Below, piece after piece: positions 1-7,479 of a DNA stretch of 64,000 bases; the first letter of the stretch is position 1, and each line of letters starts with the position of its first letter. The DNA is from Erythrobacter sanguineus (GTDB taxonomy: Bacteria > Pseudomonadota > Alphaproteobacteria > Sphingomonadales > Sphingomonadaceae): assembly GCA_945878845.1 (NCBI GenBank), contig CAMCUB010000002.1, positions 62,001 through 126,000 of the forward strand, given 5' to 3'. The translations under genes were made by a program, and so were the position numbers. Under the pieces are notes generated by a model. The model saw only the letters and a program-made list of their open reading frames with translations, was not told the DNA's origin and did not search any database.

Positions 1-1307
1 GCCCGGCTCATCACATTGCCTTCGTAAGTCCGCGCGAAATCGTTGAACGAATTGACGGCACGTCCGAGATGGACGCCGGTTTTCATCAAGTCGTCCTGCG
101 TTTTTGCAAGGCTATCGTACAGCGTCGCAGCAAGCTTACCGATTTCGCGCGCTTCACGGGCAAGCCCCTCTTGTTGCCACACCTGGGCGATGGTCCGCGC
201 GATCGCGACGAGATTCGTTGGGCTTGCGAGGAGTACCTTATTCTTGAATGCGAAATCCCACAGCGCGGAATCGTGTTCAAGCGCGGCGGCGATGAAATGC
301 TCGCCAGGAACGAACATGATCACGTAGTCGGGCGCGTCCTCAAACTGCGACTGGTAGCTCTTGGTGGCGAGCGTCTGGATGTGGTTACGCATCGAGGCGG
401 CATGATTGTCGAGATGCACCTTGCGCGCATCTTCGTCCTCAGCCTCGAAGGCATCTTGGTAGGCGTTCAGTGAGACCTTCGCGTCGATCACCAGCTGTTT
501 CTTGCCGGGAATGCGCACTATGGCGTCAGGGCGCAAACGTCCATCATCGGTTTCGACCGACTGTTCAGTAACGAAATCGGTGTGCTCAGTAAGGCCGCAC
601 TGTTCGAGTACGTTCTTAAGCTGCTGCTCACCCCAGCGGCCACGCGCCTTCGGCGCGTTGCGAAGAGAGTTGCCGAGTCGAAGTGCCTCGGTGCGAACCG
701 CTTCCTGACCGACGCGCAACGCCTCGATCTGGCCGAACAAATGCCCAAAGGCATCGGTGCGCTTGGCTTCGAGATCGGCGACCTGCTTTTCGTAGCTCGC
801 CAGCTTCTCGCCCACCGGCGAGAGCAGCGCCTTGATCTTGGCCTCGCCCGCCTCCTCGGACTGGCGGAAGCGCGCGTCAGCTCGTTCGAGAAAGTTCTTC
901 TGCGCCGCTTCGAGCACGCGGTTGCCGGCGTTCTCGAATTCCTTTTTCAGCGATTCCTGCGCGCCGAGCAGTGCGGATTTCTGCTCGGCAAACGCCTTTT
1001 CACGCTCGGCTGCGGCGCTTTCGAGCGCTGCCAGCCGCTCGGCGAGCTGTGCCCGCTCGGCCTGCACCGAGTCGAGCCGGGCGACCAGCCCGTCGGCCTG
1101 CGCCGCGCGCTCCTTCAGCCCCGCAACCTCGATCCGCGCCTCTCCCAGTTCGGCGATGGCGCGGGCGAATTTCGCCTCGCCCTCGGTCCCCGCGGCCTCA
1201 GCCGCCGTCAGCCGCGCGCGCAGGTCTGCAAGCGGGCGCGAGGCGAGAAACCAGCCGAGCGCGGCGCCGGCAAGGAGGGCAATGATCGAGAGAATCGCAG
1301 GGTCCAT
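1..1307 (-). CDS. rmuC: DNA recombination protein RmuC (3' end cut by window edge)
   Basis: This frame stays open from an ATG at 1307 to the window edge, giving at least 435 residues. The protein starts with one hydrophobic anchor (about residues 3-22), then an Ala/Glu/Arg-rich coiled coil to about residue 190, then the conserved RmuC nuclease-like domain. Visible landmarks are RGRWGE (about 220), a nearby RPDAIVRIPG, and VIDAKVSL (about 272), with later KNKVLLASPTNL. RmuC is a predicted membrane-anchored nuclease that limits DNA inversions and is linked to recombination. The C-terminal domain is nearly complete, so only the tail is missing. The coiled-coil half looks richer in GC than the nuclease half. 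The family call is secure; the biochemical role is only partly known. Confidence 0.93.
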   Translation of the reverse strand, partial: MDPAILSIIALLAGAALGWFLASRPLADLRARLTAAEAAGTEGEAKFARAIAELGEARIEVAGLKERAAQADGLVARLDSVQAERAQLAERLAALESAAAEREKAFAEQKSALLGAQESLKKEFENAGNRVLEAAQKNFLERADARFRQSEEAGEAKIKALLSPVGEKLASYEKQVADLEAKRTDAFGHLFGQIEALRVGQEAVRTEALRLGNSLRNAPKARGRWGEQQLKNVLEQCGLTEHTDFVTEQSVETDDGRLRPDAIVRIPGKKQLVIDAKVSLNAYQDAFEAEDEDARKVHLDNHAASMRNHIQTLATKSYQSQFEDAPDYVIMFVPGEHFIAAALEHDSALWDFAFKNKVLLASPTNLVAIARTIAQVWQQEGLAREAREIGKLAATLYDSLAKTQDDLMKTGVHLGRAVNSFNDFARTYEGNVMSR

Positions 1308-1377
1308 GCGATGAGCTTACATGGAACGTATGGGGAACGCCAGTACCCGTCACATACTTTCCAACAGGAAAGCGGGG

Positions 1378-1396
1378 CCCCGGGTCAAGCCCGGGG
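1378..1396. repeat. Dispersed GC-rich palindrome (CCCCGGG..CCCGGGG type)
   Basis: An inverted repeat with arms CCCCGGG/CCCGGGG around TCAAG. The same core recurs at 21551, 23902 and, in variants, at 25550 and 25610. Here it contains the stop codon of the small membrane protein gene on the minus strand (stop at 1385-1387) and could act as its transcription end hairpin, although no T-run follows. Confidence 0.7.
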
Positions 1397-1735
1397 AGAC
1401 GTCGTCTCAGCAGAGCCAAGCCTGTATGCTTCAAGCAAAGATCGGATAATCTGAAATGTCACCAGACAGATGGCCATCGTCAATACGCCGATGAAAAACC
1501 GACTGCCGTCGGCGTCGCGCATCTCGTCCACCAGAACGAAAGTCCAAAGTTCCACGAGAAAGACGTCCCAAAGCGCACCGGTCAGGATGCTCTTTCGGGT
1601 TTTCGGCGTGTCAGGCCCCGATGGTTGGTCCGAGCGAAGCGATTCGAAAAGAAAACTGGCCACCAGCCAGAACAGCGGCATCAGCAGCAGGATTGGCAGC
1701 ATGTTGCCGAGCCATCCTAGCCACCCGCCGGTCAT
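1385..1735 (-). CDS. Small membrane protein of unknown function
   Basis: A 116-residue protein starting 4 bases after the def stop codon, so probably co-transcribed with def. It has two hydrophobic spans, about residues 10-30 (LPILLLMPLFWLVASFLF) and 75-100 (FFIGVLTMAICLVTFQII), separated by a charged linker, which suggests two membrane crossings. I do not recognise a named family. Its last residues and stop codon fall inside a dispersed palindrome, so the natural C-terminus may have been reshaped by repeat insertion. The tight spacing and membrane composition support it as real, but a spurious call cannot be excluded. Confidence 0.6.
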   Translation of the reverse strand: MTGGWLGWLGNMLPILLLMPLFWLVASFLFESLRSDQPSGPDTPKTRKSILTGALWDVFLVELWTFVLVDEMRDADGSRFFIGVLTMAICLVTFQIIRSLLEAYRLGSAETTSPRA

Positions 1736-1739
1736 TGCG

Positions 1740-2312
1740 CTACGCCGCGCGCCTGATCTTCTCGAGCTTCTTCAGCACCATCGCGCGCTTCAACCGCGAA
1801 AGGTGGTCGATGAAGAGAATTCCCTCGAGATGGTCCATCTCGTGCTGCAGGCAGGTCGCGAGCAGGCCTTCGAGATGTTCCTCGTGGGTGTTGCCTTCGA
1901 GGTCCTGATAGCGGACCGTGCAGGTCGCGGGGCGATCGACGTCGGCGTAGATCTCGGGGACCGAGAGGCAGCCTTCCTGATAGGTCGAAAGCTCTTTGGC
2001 CGGGTCAACGATCACGGGGTTGATGAACACCCGCGGTTCGTTCTTCGTTGCCGGGTGGGTGTGCTTGTGGCCGTCGTGGCTGCACTCGACCGGGGGCGCG
2101 TCGGGATCGTCGGGCTGGAGATCGATCACCAGAACGCGCTTGGGCACGCCGACCTGGATCGCGGCGAGGCCGATGCCGGGGGCATCATACATCGTCTCGA
2201 ACATGTCTTCGACGAGCGCATTGAGCTCGGGCCCGAACTCGTGGGCTTCGACCGGGGTCGAGATGGTTTTCAGCCGGGGGTCCGGCACTTCGAGGATTTC
2301 GCGGATAGCCAT
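1740..2312 (-). CDS. def: Peptide deformylase
   Basis: A 190-residue metalloenzyme that removes the formyl group from the N-terminal methionine of new proteins in the cytoplasm. All three family motifs are present: GxGLAAxQ at 46-53, EGCLSVP around the metal ligand C115, and HEMDH with H157, E158 and H161. The start MAIREILEVPDPRL matches the usual N-terminus; the frame extends 63 codons further upstream, but those residues do not fit the family. Between motifs 1 and 2 (about residues 67-90) there is an acidic then His-rich insertion (HDGHKHTH at 79-86). It lies about 0.9 kb from fmt, the enzyme that adds the formyl group, with recR between them on the same strand as def. Confidence 0.97.
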   Translation of the reverse strand: MAIREILEVPDPRLKTISTPVEAHEFGPELNALVEDMFETMYDAPGIGLAAIQVGVPKRVLVIDLQPDDPDAPPVECSHDGHKHTHPATKNEPRVFINPVIVDPAKELSTYQEGCLSVPEIYADVDRPATCTVRYQDLEGNTHEEHLEGLLATCLQHEMDHLEGILFIDHLSRLKRAMVLKKLEKIRRAA

Positions 2313-2362
2313 GCGGCGCAAAATAGGGGCCGTGGCGGCATGGTGCAAGCGCGATGCTCCGA

Positions 2363-2578
2363 TCAAAGTGATCGGCGCAGCCAGCGCTTGCCGACGTGGC
2401 CGCAGGCCGGGCATCGCCCGCGATAGGACTTTTCCCCGCTCGCCTTGTAGCGGATGCCGCCTGTGTCCCACACGCTTTCGCGGTGGCCGCATTGGCCGCA
2501 TTCATACGCCCACGCGCGCGATTCGCGCTCGACCCCGGGGCCGAGCAGCCAAGTGAAGAAGCGTTGGAGGCGGGTCAC
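2363..2578 (-). CDS. Small zinc-ribbon protein
   Basis: A 71-residue protein with two CxxC knuckles, CGQCGH (about 27-32) and CPACGH (about 56-61), which together look like one zinc ribbon. It starts with GTG at 2578, and the start overlaps the recR stop in a GTGA arrangement, so it is translationally coupled to recR. The N-terminus ([13 protein letters not shown]) is hydrophobic and basic. I do not recognise a specific function; coupling to recR makes a nucleic-acid or zinc-handling role plausible, but this is inference. Confidence 0.75.
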   Translation of the reverse strand: MTRLQRFFTWLLGPGVERESRAWAYECGQCGHRESVWDTGGIRYKASGEKSYRGRCPACGHVGKRWLRRSL

Positions 2579-3171
2579 CCGACCGGCCGCCGCGCCCGCA
2601 AGGCTTGGGCCAGCGTGCCTTCGTCGAGATAGTCGAGCTCGCCGCCAACCGGCAGGCCGTGCGCCAGTTGGGTGACGCGCAAGGGGAAGCTCTCCAGCCG
2701 CTCGGCGAGGTAGTGCGCGGTGGTCTGGCCTTCGAGGGTGGCGTTCATGGCAAGCACCACCTCGTCAATCCCCCCCGCCTCGACGCGGGCGAGGAGGCTG
2801 GCGATGCCGAGGTCTTCGGGGCCGATCCCGTCCAGCGCGGAGAGCCGCCCGCCGAGCACATGGTAGCGCCCGGGGAACAGCCGCGCGCGGTCCAATGCCC
2901 AAACGTCGGAGACTTCCTCGACCACGCACAGCGCGCGCGCATCGCGGCGCGGGTCGGCGCAGATGGCGCAGGGGTCGCGGGTGTCGACATTGCCGCAGGT
3001 GTGGCACTCAACCAGCGTCTCGGCGACGCCTGCGAGCGCTTCGAGCAGCGCGGGCAGCGCAGACTCGCGGTGTTTGACCAGCCACAGCACCGCCCGGCGC
3101 GCCGAGCGCGGCCCAAGGCCCGGCAGGCGGGCGAGCGCGGCGCTCAGTGCCTCGATCTCTTGCGATGCCAT
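2575..3171 (-). CDS. recR: Recombination protein RecR
   Basis: A 198-residue protein of the RecFOR gap-repair pathway, which helps load RecA on single-stranded gaps. In order it has an N-terminal helix-hairpin-helix ([19 protein letters not shown], about 13-31), a four-Cys zinc finger (CHTCGN then CAIC) and a Toprim domain ([30 protein letters not shown]). The length is normal for the family. The ATG at 3171 was chosen because [20 protein letters not shown] aligns with the family start; an upstream ATG at 3219 would crowd the divergent fmt start at 3225 and adds an unconserved leader. The next gene overlaps its stop by 4 bases. Confidence 0.96.
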   Translation of the reverse strand: MASQEIEALSAALARLPGLGPRSARRAVLWLVKHRESALPALLEALAGVAETLVECHTCGNVDTRDPCAICADPRRDARALCVVEEVSDVWALDRARLFPGRYHVLGGRLSALDGIGPEDLGIASLLARVEAGGIDEVVLAMNATLEGQTTAHYLAERLESFPLRVTQLAHGLPVGGELDYLDEGTLAQALRARRPVG

Positions 3172-3224
3172 GGGGGGAGAGATAGGGGCTGCGCTTCGCT
3201 TCACAAAGGCTGCCCGCAAAGCTT

Positions 3225-4130
3225 ATGCGCATCATCTTCATGGGAACGCCCGATTTCGCGGTTCCGGCTTTGCGCACATTGCATGAGGCCGGGCACGAGG
3301 TCGTCTGCGTCTACACCCAGCCGCCGCGCCCGGCGGGGCGGGGGAAAAAGCTGATGCCGTCCCCGGTGCAGCTCGAGGCTGAGCGACTGGGGGTGGAGGT
3401 GCGTTCGCCCGTGTCCTTGCGGGGGGCCGAGGCGCAGGAGGCGTTCGCCGCCTTGCAGGCCGATGTTGCGGTGGTCGCGGCCTACGGCTTGATCCTGCCG
3501 CAACCGGTGCTCGATGCGCCGCGCCACGGCTGTCTCAACATCCACGCCTCGCTGCTCCCCCGTTGGAGAGGGGCAGCGCCGATCCACCGCGCGGTGATGG
3601 CGGGCGACGCCGAGACGGGCGTGACGATCATGCAGATGGAAGCGGGGCTCGATACCGGGCCGATGCTTCACAAGGTGAGCGTTCCGGTCGGGCGCAAGAC
3701 GACCGGCGAGCTGTTTGGCGAGCTTGGCGCTGCGGGCGCGGCGGCGATGGTGGAGGTGCTGGCCGATCTCGCCGCCTTCCCGCCGGAGGTGCAGGACGAC
3801 AGCGTCGCAATCTATGCGCCCAAGATCGACAAGGTCGAAGCCAAGATCGATTGGGCCGCAGATGCCGAGGTGATTGAGCGGCTGGTGCGCGGCCTTGCCC
3901 CCTTTCCCGGTGCGTGGTTCGAGCTGGAAGGCGAGCGCGTGAAGCTGCTGCTGGCCGAGGTGGTGGACGCCAGCGGCTCTCCGGGCACGGTGCTGGACGA
4001 CGACTTCGCCATCGCCTGCGGGACTGGCGCGATCCGGCCGCTCCGGCTCCAGCGCGCGGGTAAGCCGGTGCTTGAACGCGGGGAATTCCTGCGCGGGCGA
4101 GCGGTGGCGGCGGGGACGGTGCTGGGGTGA
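3225..4130 (+). CDS. fmt: Methionyl-tRNA formyltransferase
   Basis: A 301-residue enzyme that formylates initiator Met-tRNA using 10-formyl-tetrahydrofolate. The N-terminal Rossmann-type domain carries the catalytic set N105, H107 and D143, seen in [15 protein letters not shown] and AGLDTGPML. The C-terminal OB-like domain begins near residue 205. The length is normal. The stop overlaps the GTG start of truA (GTGA, 4127-4130), so the two are translationally coupled. It is divergent from recR, with 53 bases between the start codons. Confidence 0.97.
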   Translation: MRIIFMGTPDFAVPALRTLHEAGHEVVCVYTQPPRPAGRGKKLMPSPVQLEAERLGVEVRSPVSLRGAEAQEAFAALQADVAVVAAYGLILPQPVLDAPRHGCLNIHASLLPRWRGAAPIHRAVMAGDAETGVTIMQMEAGLDTGPMLHKVSVPVGRKTTGELFGELGAAGAAAMVEVLADLAAFPPEVQDDSVAIYAPKIDKVEAKIDWAADAEVIERLVRGLAPFPGAWFELEGERVKLLLAEVVDASGSPGTVLDDDFAIACGTGAIRPLRLQRAGKPVLERGEFLRGRAVAAGTVLG

Positions 4131-4870
4131 CCCGCTTCGCCCTCACCCTCGAATTCGACGGGACGCCGTTCTTCGGTCTGCAGCGTCAGTCGCATGGCCC
4201 GAGCGTGCAGCAGTCCATCGAGGATGCACTCCAGCGGATCACAGGCGAGAGCGTCACGCTCCACTCGGCCGGGCGCACCGATGCTGGCGTCCACGCGCTG
4301 GCGATGCGCAGTCATGTCGATATCGAAAAGCCGTTCGATCCGTTCCGACTGGCAGCGGCGCTCAACGCCCAGCTGCGCCCCGATCCCATCGCGATCACCG
4401 CTTGCGAGGTAGTGCCCGACGACTGGCACGCGCGCTTTTCCTGCACCGGGCGGCGCTATCTCTACCGCATCGCCAACCGCCGCGCGCCGCTCACGCTGAT
4501 GCGCGACAAGGCGTGGCATGTGCCCCAGCCGCTCGACGCCGAGGCGATGCACCGTGCGGCCCAGGCGCTGGTGGGGCGGCACGACTTCACCACCTTCCGC
4601 TCGGTCCATTGCCAGGCGGCCGATCCGGTGAAGTCGCTCGATCTGCTCGACGTGGAGCGGGTGGGCGAGGAAATCCACATCCACGCCGCCGCGCGCAGCT
4701 TCCTGCATCATCAGGTGCGCTCGATGGTGGGGTGTCTCAAGCTGGTCGGCGCGGGGACGTGGCCGGAAGGTCGCATCGCCGAGGCGCTCGCGGCGCGGGA
4801 CAGGGGCGCGCTGGGGCTCAATGCTCCGCCGCATGGGCTGTATTTCGTCGAAGCGACCTATCCCGATTGA
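4127..4870 (+). CDS. truA: tRNA pseudouridine(38-40) synthase TruA
   Basis: A 247-residue enzyme that makes pseudouridine at positions 38-40 of the tRNA anticodon arm. The catalytic aspartate is D52 in [13 protein letters not shown]. The N-terminal [14 protein letters not shown] and the C-terminal [18 protein letters not shown] are characteristic. It starts with GTG inside the fmt stop, in a GTGA overlap. The fmt-truA pair is a frequent alphaproteobacterial arrangement. A dispersed repeat begins 10 bases after its stop. Confidence 0.96.
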   Translation: MTRFALTLEFDGTPFFGLQRQSHGPSVQQSIEDALQRITGESVTLHSAGRTDAGVHALAMRSHVDIEKPFDPFRLAAALNAQLRPDPIAITACEVVPDDWHARFSCTGRRYLYRIANRRAPLTLMRDKAWHVPQPLDAEAMHRAAQALVGRHDFTTFRSVHCQAADPVKSLDLLDVERVGEEIHIHAAARSFLHHQVRSMVGCLKLVGAGTWPEGRIAEALAARDRGALGLNAPPHGLYFVEATYPD

Positions 4871-4880
4871 CCTTTCCCCT

Positions 4881-4999
4881 CGTCATTGCGAGGAGCCTCG
4901 GGAGAGACGACGCGGCAATCCATGCCGCAGCGTAGCGATCCGCAGAGCCGCCGGGCCATGGATTGCTTCCCCCGGCTCAAGGCCGGGGTCGCAATGACG
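4881..4999. repeat. Dispersed long inverted repeat (CGTCATTGCGAGGAGC type)
   Basis: The 119-base block begins CGTCATTGCGAGGAGC and ends GTCGCAATGACG, and it contains inner complementary arms GCAATCCATG (4916-4925) and CATGGATTGC (4957-4966). The arms allow a long imperfect cruciform or RNA hairpin. It fills most of the gap between truA and the dehydrogenase gene and could end truA transcription. The composition and form are those of interspersed repeats common in sphingomonad genomes (known from memory, not searched). Confidence 0.75.
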
Positions 5000-5019
5000 A
5001 AATTGACGGGAGACGACCA

Positions 5020-6135
5020 ATGACCACCACCGGAAAGCAGCTCTTCACCACCCTCACCGCCGACGGCAAGCTGACGCTCGAAGTGGCCGAAAGCACCTTC
5101 CCCGCGCCCACCGGCAATCAGGTGCTGGTCAAGATGGAAGCCGCGCCGATCAACCCGAGCGATCTCGCGATCCTCACCAGCGCCGCCGATTTCGAGAGCG
5201 CCGAGTACACCCCCGGCAAGGTCGTCGCGACCATGCCCGAGCCCTTCCTCACCGGCAACAAGGCCCGCCACGGCCAGCGCCTCCCCGCCGGGAACGAGGG
5301 CGCGGGCACCGTCATCGCCACCGGTGACAGCGACATGGCCAAGGCCCTCATGGGCCAGCGCGTCGCCTGCGTGCCGGGCAACGCCTTCTCGCAATATGCC
5401 ATCGCCGACGCGATGATGTGCCTGCCGCTCGGCGAGCATTCGTCCGAGACCGGCGCCTCCAGCTTCGTCAACCCGATGACCGCGCTGGGCTTTGTCGAGA
5501 CCGCCAAGATGGAAGGCCACTCGGCCATCATCCACCTCGCTGCCGCCTCGAACCTCGGCCAGATGCTCAACCGCATCTGCATTGAGGACGGGATGAAGTT
5601 GGTCAACATCGTCCGCAAGCCCGAACACGTCGCGATGCTCAAGGAGCAGGGCGCGACCTATGTGGTCGACAGCTCTGCCCCCACCTACATGGCCGACTTG
5701 CGCGCCGCGATCGCCGAGACCGGCGCCTTCCTCGGCTTCGATCCGATCGGCGGCGGGCAGGCCTCGGACGGCGTTCTGAAGGCGATGGAGCAGGTCGCAG
5801 TCACCCAGATGAGCGAGTTCTCGCGCTACGGCTCGAACCAGCAGAAGAAGATGTACATCTACGGCCGGCTCGATCTCCAGAACCCGACGATCCTCACGCC
5901 CTCCTACGGCCTGCAGTGGAGCATCGCCGGCTGGCTGCTGACGCCGTTCCTCGCCCGTGCGGGCATGGAGACCGTGGTGCGGATGCGCAGCCGCGTGCAG
6001 GCGAACCTCACCACCACCTTCGCCTCGCATTACAAGGCCAAGGTGACGCTGGAGGGGATGCTGGAGAAGCCCGCGATCACCGACTACCGCCAGATGAAGA
6101 CCGGCGAGAAGTATCTGGTCACGCCTTGGGGGTGA
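5020..6135 (+). CDS. Zinc-type alcohol dehydrogenase / quinone oxidoreductase-like protein
   Basis: A 371-residue medium-chain dehydrogenase/reductase. The N-terminal GroES-like domain shows KMEAAPINPSDLAIL and the conserved G-N-E-G-A-G stretch (PAGNEGAGTVIATG); the Rossmann domain shows IIHLAAASNLGQMLNR near residue 170, where a typical GxGxxG is loosened. Catalytic zinc ligands are not evident, as in the quinone-oxidoreductase branch. An ATG at 5020 preceded by GGGAGACGACCA fits; an ATG at 4963 lies inside the repeat and is rejected. The substrate is unknown. It stands alone between two repeats, so genome context does not help. Confidence 0.85.
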   Translation: MTTTGKQLFTTLTADGKLTLEVAESTFPAPTGNQVLVKMEAAPINPSDLAILTSAADFESAEYTPGKVVATMPEPFLTGNKARHGQRLPAGNEGAGTVIATGDSDMAKALMGQRVACVPGNAFSQYAIADAMMCLPLGEHSSETGASSFVNPMTALGFVETAKMEGHSAIIHLAAASNLGQMLNRICIEDGMKLVNIVRKPEHVAMLKEQGATYVVDSSAPTYMADLRAAIAETGAFLGFDPIGGGQASDGVLKAMEQVAVTQMSEFSRYGSNQQKKMYIYGRLDLQNPTILTPSYGLQWSIAGWLLTPFLARAGMETVVRMRSRVQANLTTTFASHYKAKVTLEGMLEKPAITDYRQMKTGEKYLVTPWG

Positions 6136-6190
6136 GGGAGCCGCGGTTACGAATGGAGGGGGAGTAGCGCGCTGCCCTCCCCCTTTCTCA

Positions 6191-6270
6191 TCATCCCAGC
6201 GCAAGCTGGGACCTCGGGCGGCAAGCGCCGCTCTGTGAGGCTCTAGGCCCCAGCTTTCGCTGGGGTGACG
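6191..6270. repeat. Dispersed double-hairpin repeat
   Basis: Two short palindromes, TCATCCCAGC..GCTGGGA (6191-6211) and CCCCAGCTTTCGCTGGGGTGACG (6248-6270), are spaced about 36 bases apart and are complementary to each other as well as internally. The right half encodes the last residues (PVTPAKAGA) and stop codon of the HNH gene on the minus strand. Confidence 0.75.
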
Positions 6271-6659
6271 GGAGGGGCAGCCTTTTCGAACTCTCCCAAG
6301 GCTGCACCGCGAACGACACCGTCTGCATTCAGCCTGATCCTGTGCCATCGCCCCCGGCTCACCCTTGACCGGACTTTCCGCGCATAAGCCTCGGGGGCGA
6401 GCGGGCGCTTGGTCCGATGCCTGTGGGTGTTGCAGTACCAACAAGCCGCAACGACATTTTCCGGCGTATCGGTTCCCCCCTCGCTGCGGGCGACAAGATG
6501 CTCGGCAGTCGCTTGCAAGTCGCGGGTCCGAGCGACCTTCAGGCCATGAGTCTCGGCGAAATCGGCGGGATTGCCGCACCACATCGGCTGGCAGCAGTAA
6601 TAGCATCGGCCGCCTTGCATCCCGAACTTCGAATTTCTGATTTTCTGCAATTTTTTCAA
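6243..6659 (-). CDS. HNH endonuclease-like protein
   Basis: A 138-residue protein with a compact HNH fold: CYYC (about 19-22), then EHLVARSEGGTD (His near 54), then NVVAACWYCNTHRHR with a CxxC partner. The two CxxC pairs would bind structural zinc. The start is TTG at 6659; it has a perfect GGAGG placed 6 bases before it, while the next in-frame ATG (6620) has no good site. The GGAGG lies in a strong hairpin (6661-6697), which suggests controlled translation. The last nine residues are encoded by a dispersed repeat. The 5' part is richer in A/T than its neighbours. The target and role are unknown; it may be a solitary restriction-type or mobile-origin nuclease. Confidence 0.8.
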   Translation of the reverse strand: MKKLQKIRNSKFGMQGGRCYYCCQPMWCGNPADFAETHGLKVARTRDLQATAEHLVARSEGGTDTPENVVAACWYCNTHRHRTKRPLAPEAYARKVRSRVSRGRWHRIRLNADGVVRGAALGEFEKAAPPVTPAKAGA

Positions 6660-6660
6660 C

Positions 6661-6697
6661 GCATACCTCCAATGACAACTAAGTCATTGTGGTATGC
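6661..6697 (-). promoter_or_regulatory. Hairpin/palindrome over the HNH gene ribosome-binding site
   Basis: The arms GCATACC/GGTATGC and CAATGAC/GTCATTG form two stacked 7-bp helices with a small bulge and a 6-base loop. On the minus strand the right arm contains GGAGG, the ribosome-binding site of the TTG-started HNH gene. It could be an RNA switch hiding the site, or a DNA operator read as the palindrome CAATGAC-N6-GTCATTG. The sequence cannot decide between the two. Confidence 0.6.
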
Positions 6698-6894
6698 TCC
6701 GGCATGATGCCGTCCCGAGGCGGGTAAGCTTATGCTCGCATACTAGGCCGCTGATGCGTGCCCCACAGTCCTCGTTCGAATCGCGTTACCGCTGATCCGG
6801 GGCCAAAGCTGACCGATGCTGCGCGTCTATGCAAGTGCCAAGCTGACGCCCCTCACCCTCATCCGTCGCCCCTCATCTCTTCTAAGCGGCACCC

Positions 6895-7314
6895 TCACTG
6901 CCGCCCAACCTCGGACAGTGGCCCCGCCCCCAAATGCCCGAGAATGCGGTGCAATGCTGCGATGTTGTTCTGGTCCTCGGCCGTCTCGAGCGCGTCTTCC
7001 AGCACCGCGCGGATGTCGCTGGCCTCGACCTGCTCCATCTCCCAATGCGGATAGAGGCGCTCGCGCAGTTCGACGCTCCGGTCGAGCGTGACGATGTCGT
7101 GGTGGCGGCTGTCGCCATGCAGGTTTTCGATCAGGGCGCGCACTTCGGCGGGCGGGCCCTCGACCCATTGGAAGAACACCCCGCTGCCAAACACCAGCAC
7201 GCCGGTGATCTGGCGCGCGACATTGCGGGTTTGCGAGAACTCGACGAGGCGGGTGACTTCGGCGGCGTCCACGCCTTCGGCGGCGCGGCTGCAATAGACG
7301 AAGGTTTCGAGCAT
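6895..7314 (-). CDS. BLUF-domain blue-light sensor
   Basis: A 139-residue stand-alone BLUF protein, which binds FAD and senses blue light. The flavin-switch residues are visible: Y7 (FVYCSRAA), N31 (TRNVARQITGVL), Q49 (FFQWVEG), and the late W91/M93 pair (PHWEME). The domain occupies about residues 2-95, leaving a short C-terminal helix region and no attached output domain, as in short BLUF proteins that act through partners. ATG 7314 was chosen because it places Y7 at the usual position; GTG 7380 would add an unconserved leader. No obvious signalling partner is adjacent. Confidence 0.9.
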   Translation of the reverse strand: MLETFVYCSRAAEGVDAAEVTRLVEFSQTRNVARQITGVLVFGSGVFFQWVEGPPAEVRALIENLHGDSRHHDIVTLDRSVELRERLYPHWEMEQVEASDIRAVLEDALETAEDQNNIAALHRILGHLGAGPLSEVGRQ

Positions 7315-7479
7315 GATGGCATCAGGCTCCAGATCATGGCGGCCTGCAAAGCCCGGTTCGTCGAACATGGGGAAACTCACTATCTCTATGCCGGGCAGGT
7401 TGTGCCGCCGGGTTGCCGGGGCAGCGCTAGCGCATCTGGCTGGAATTTGTAAGGAACACGCGGTGCTTGCGCGGGCACC

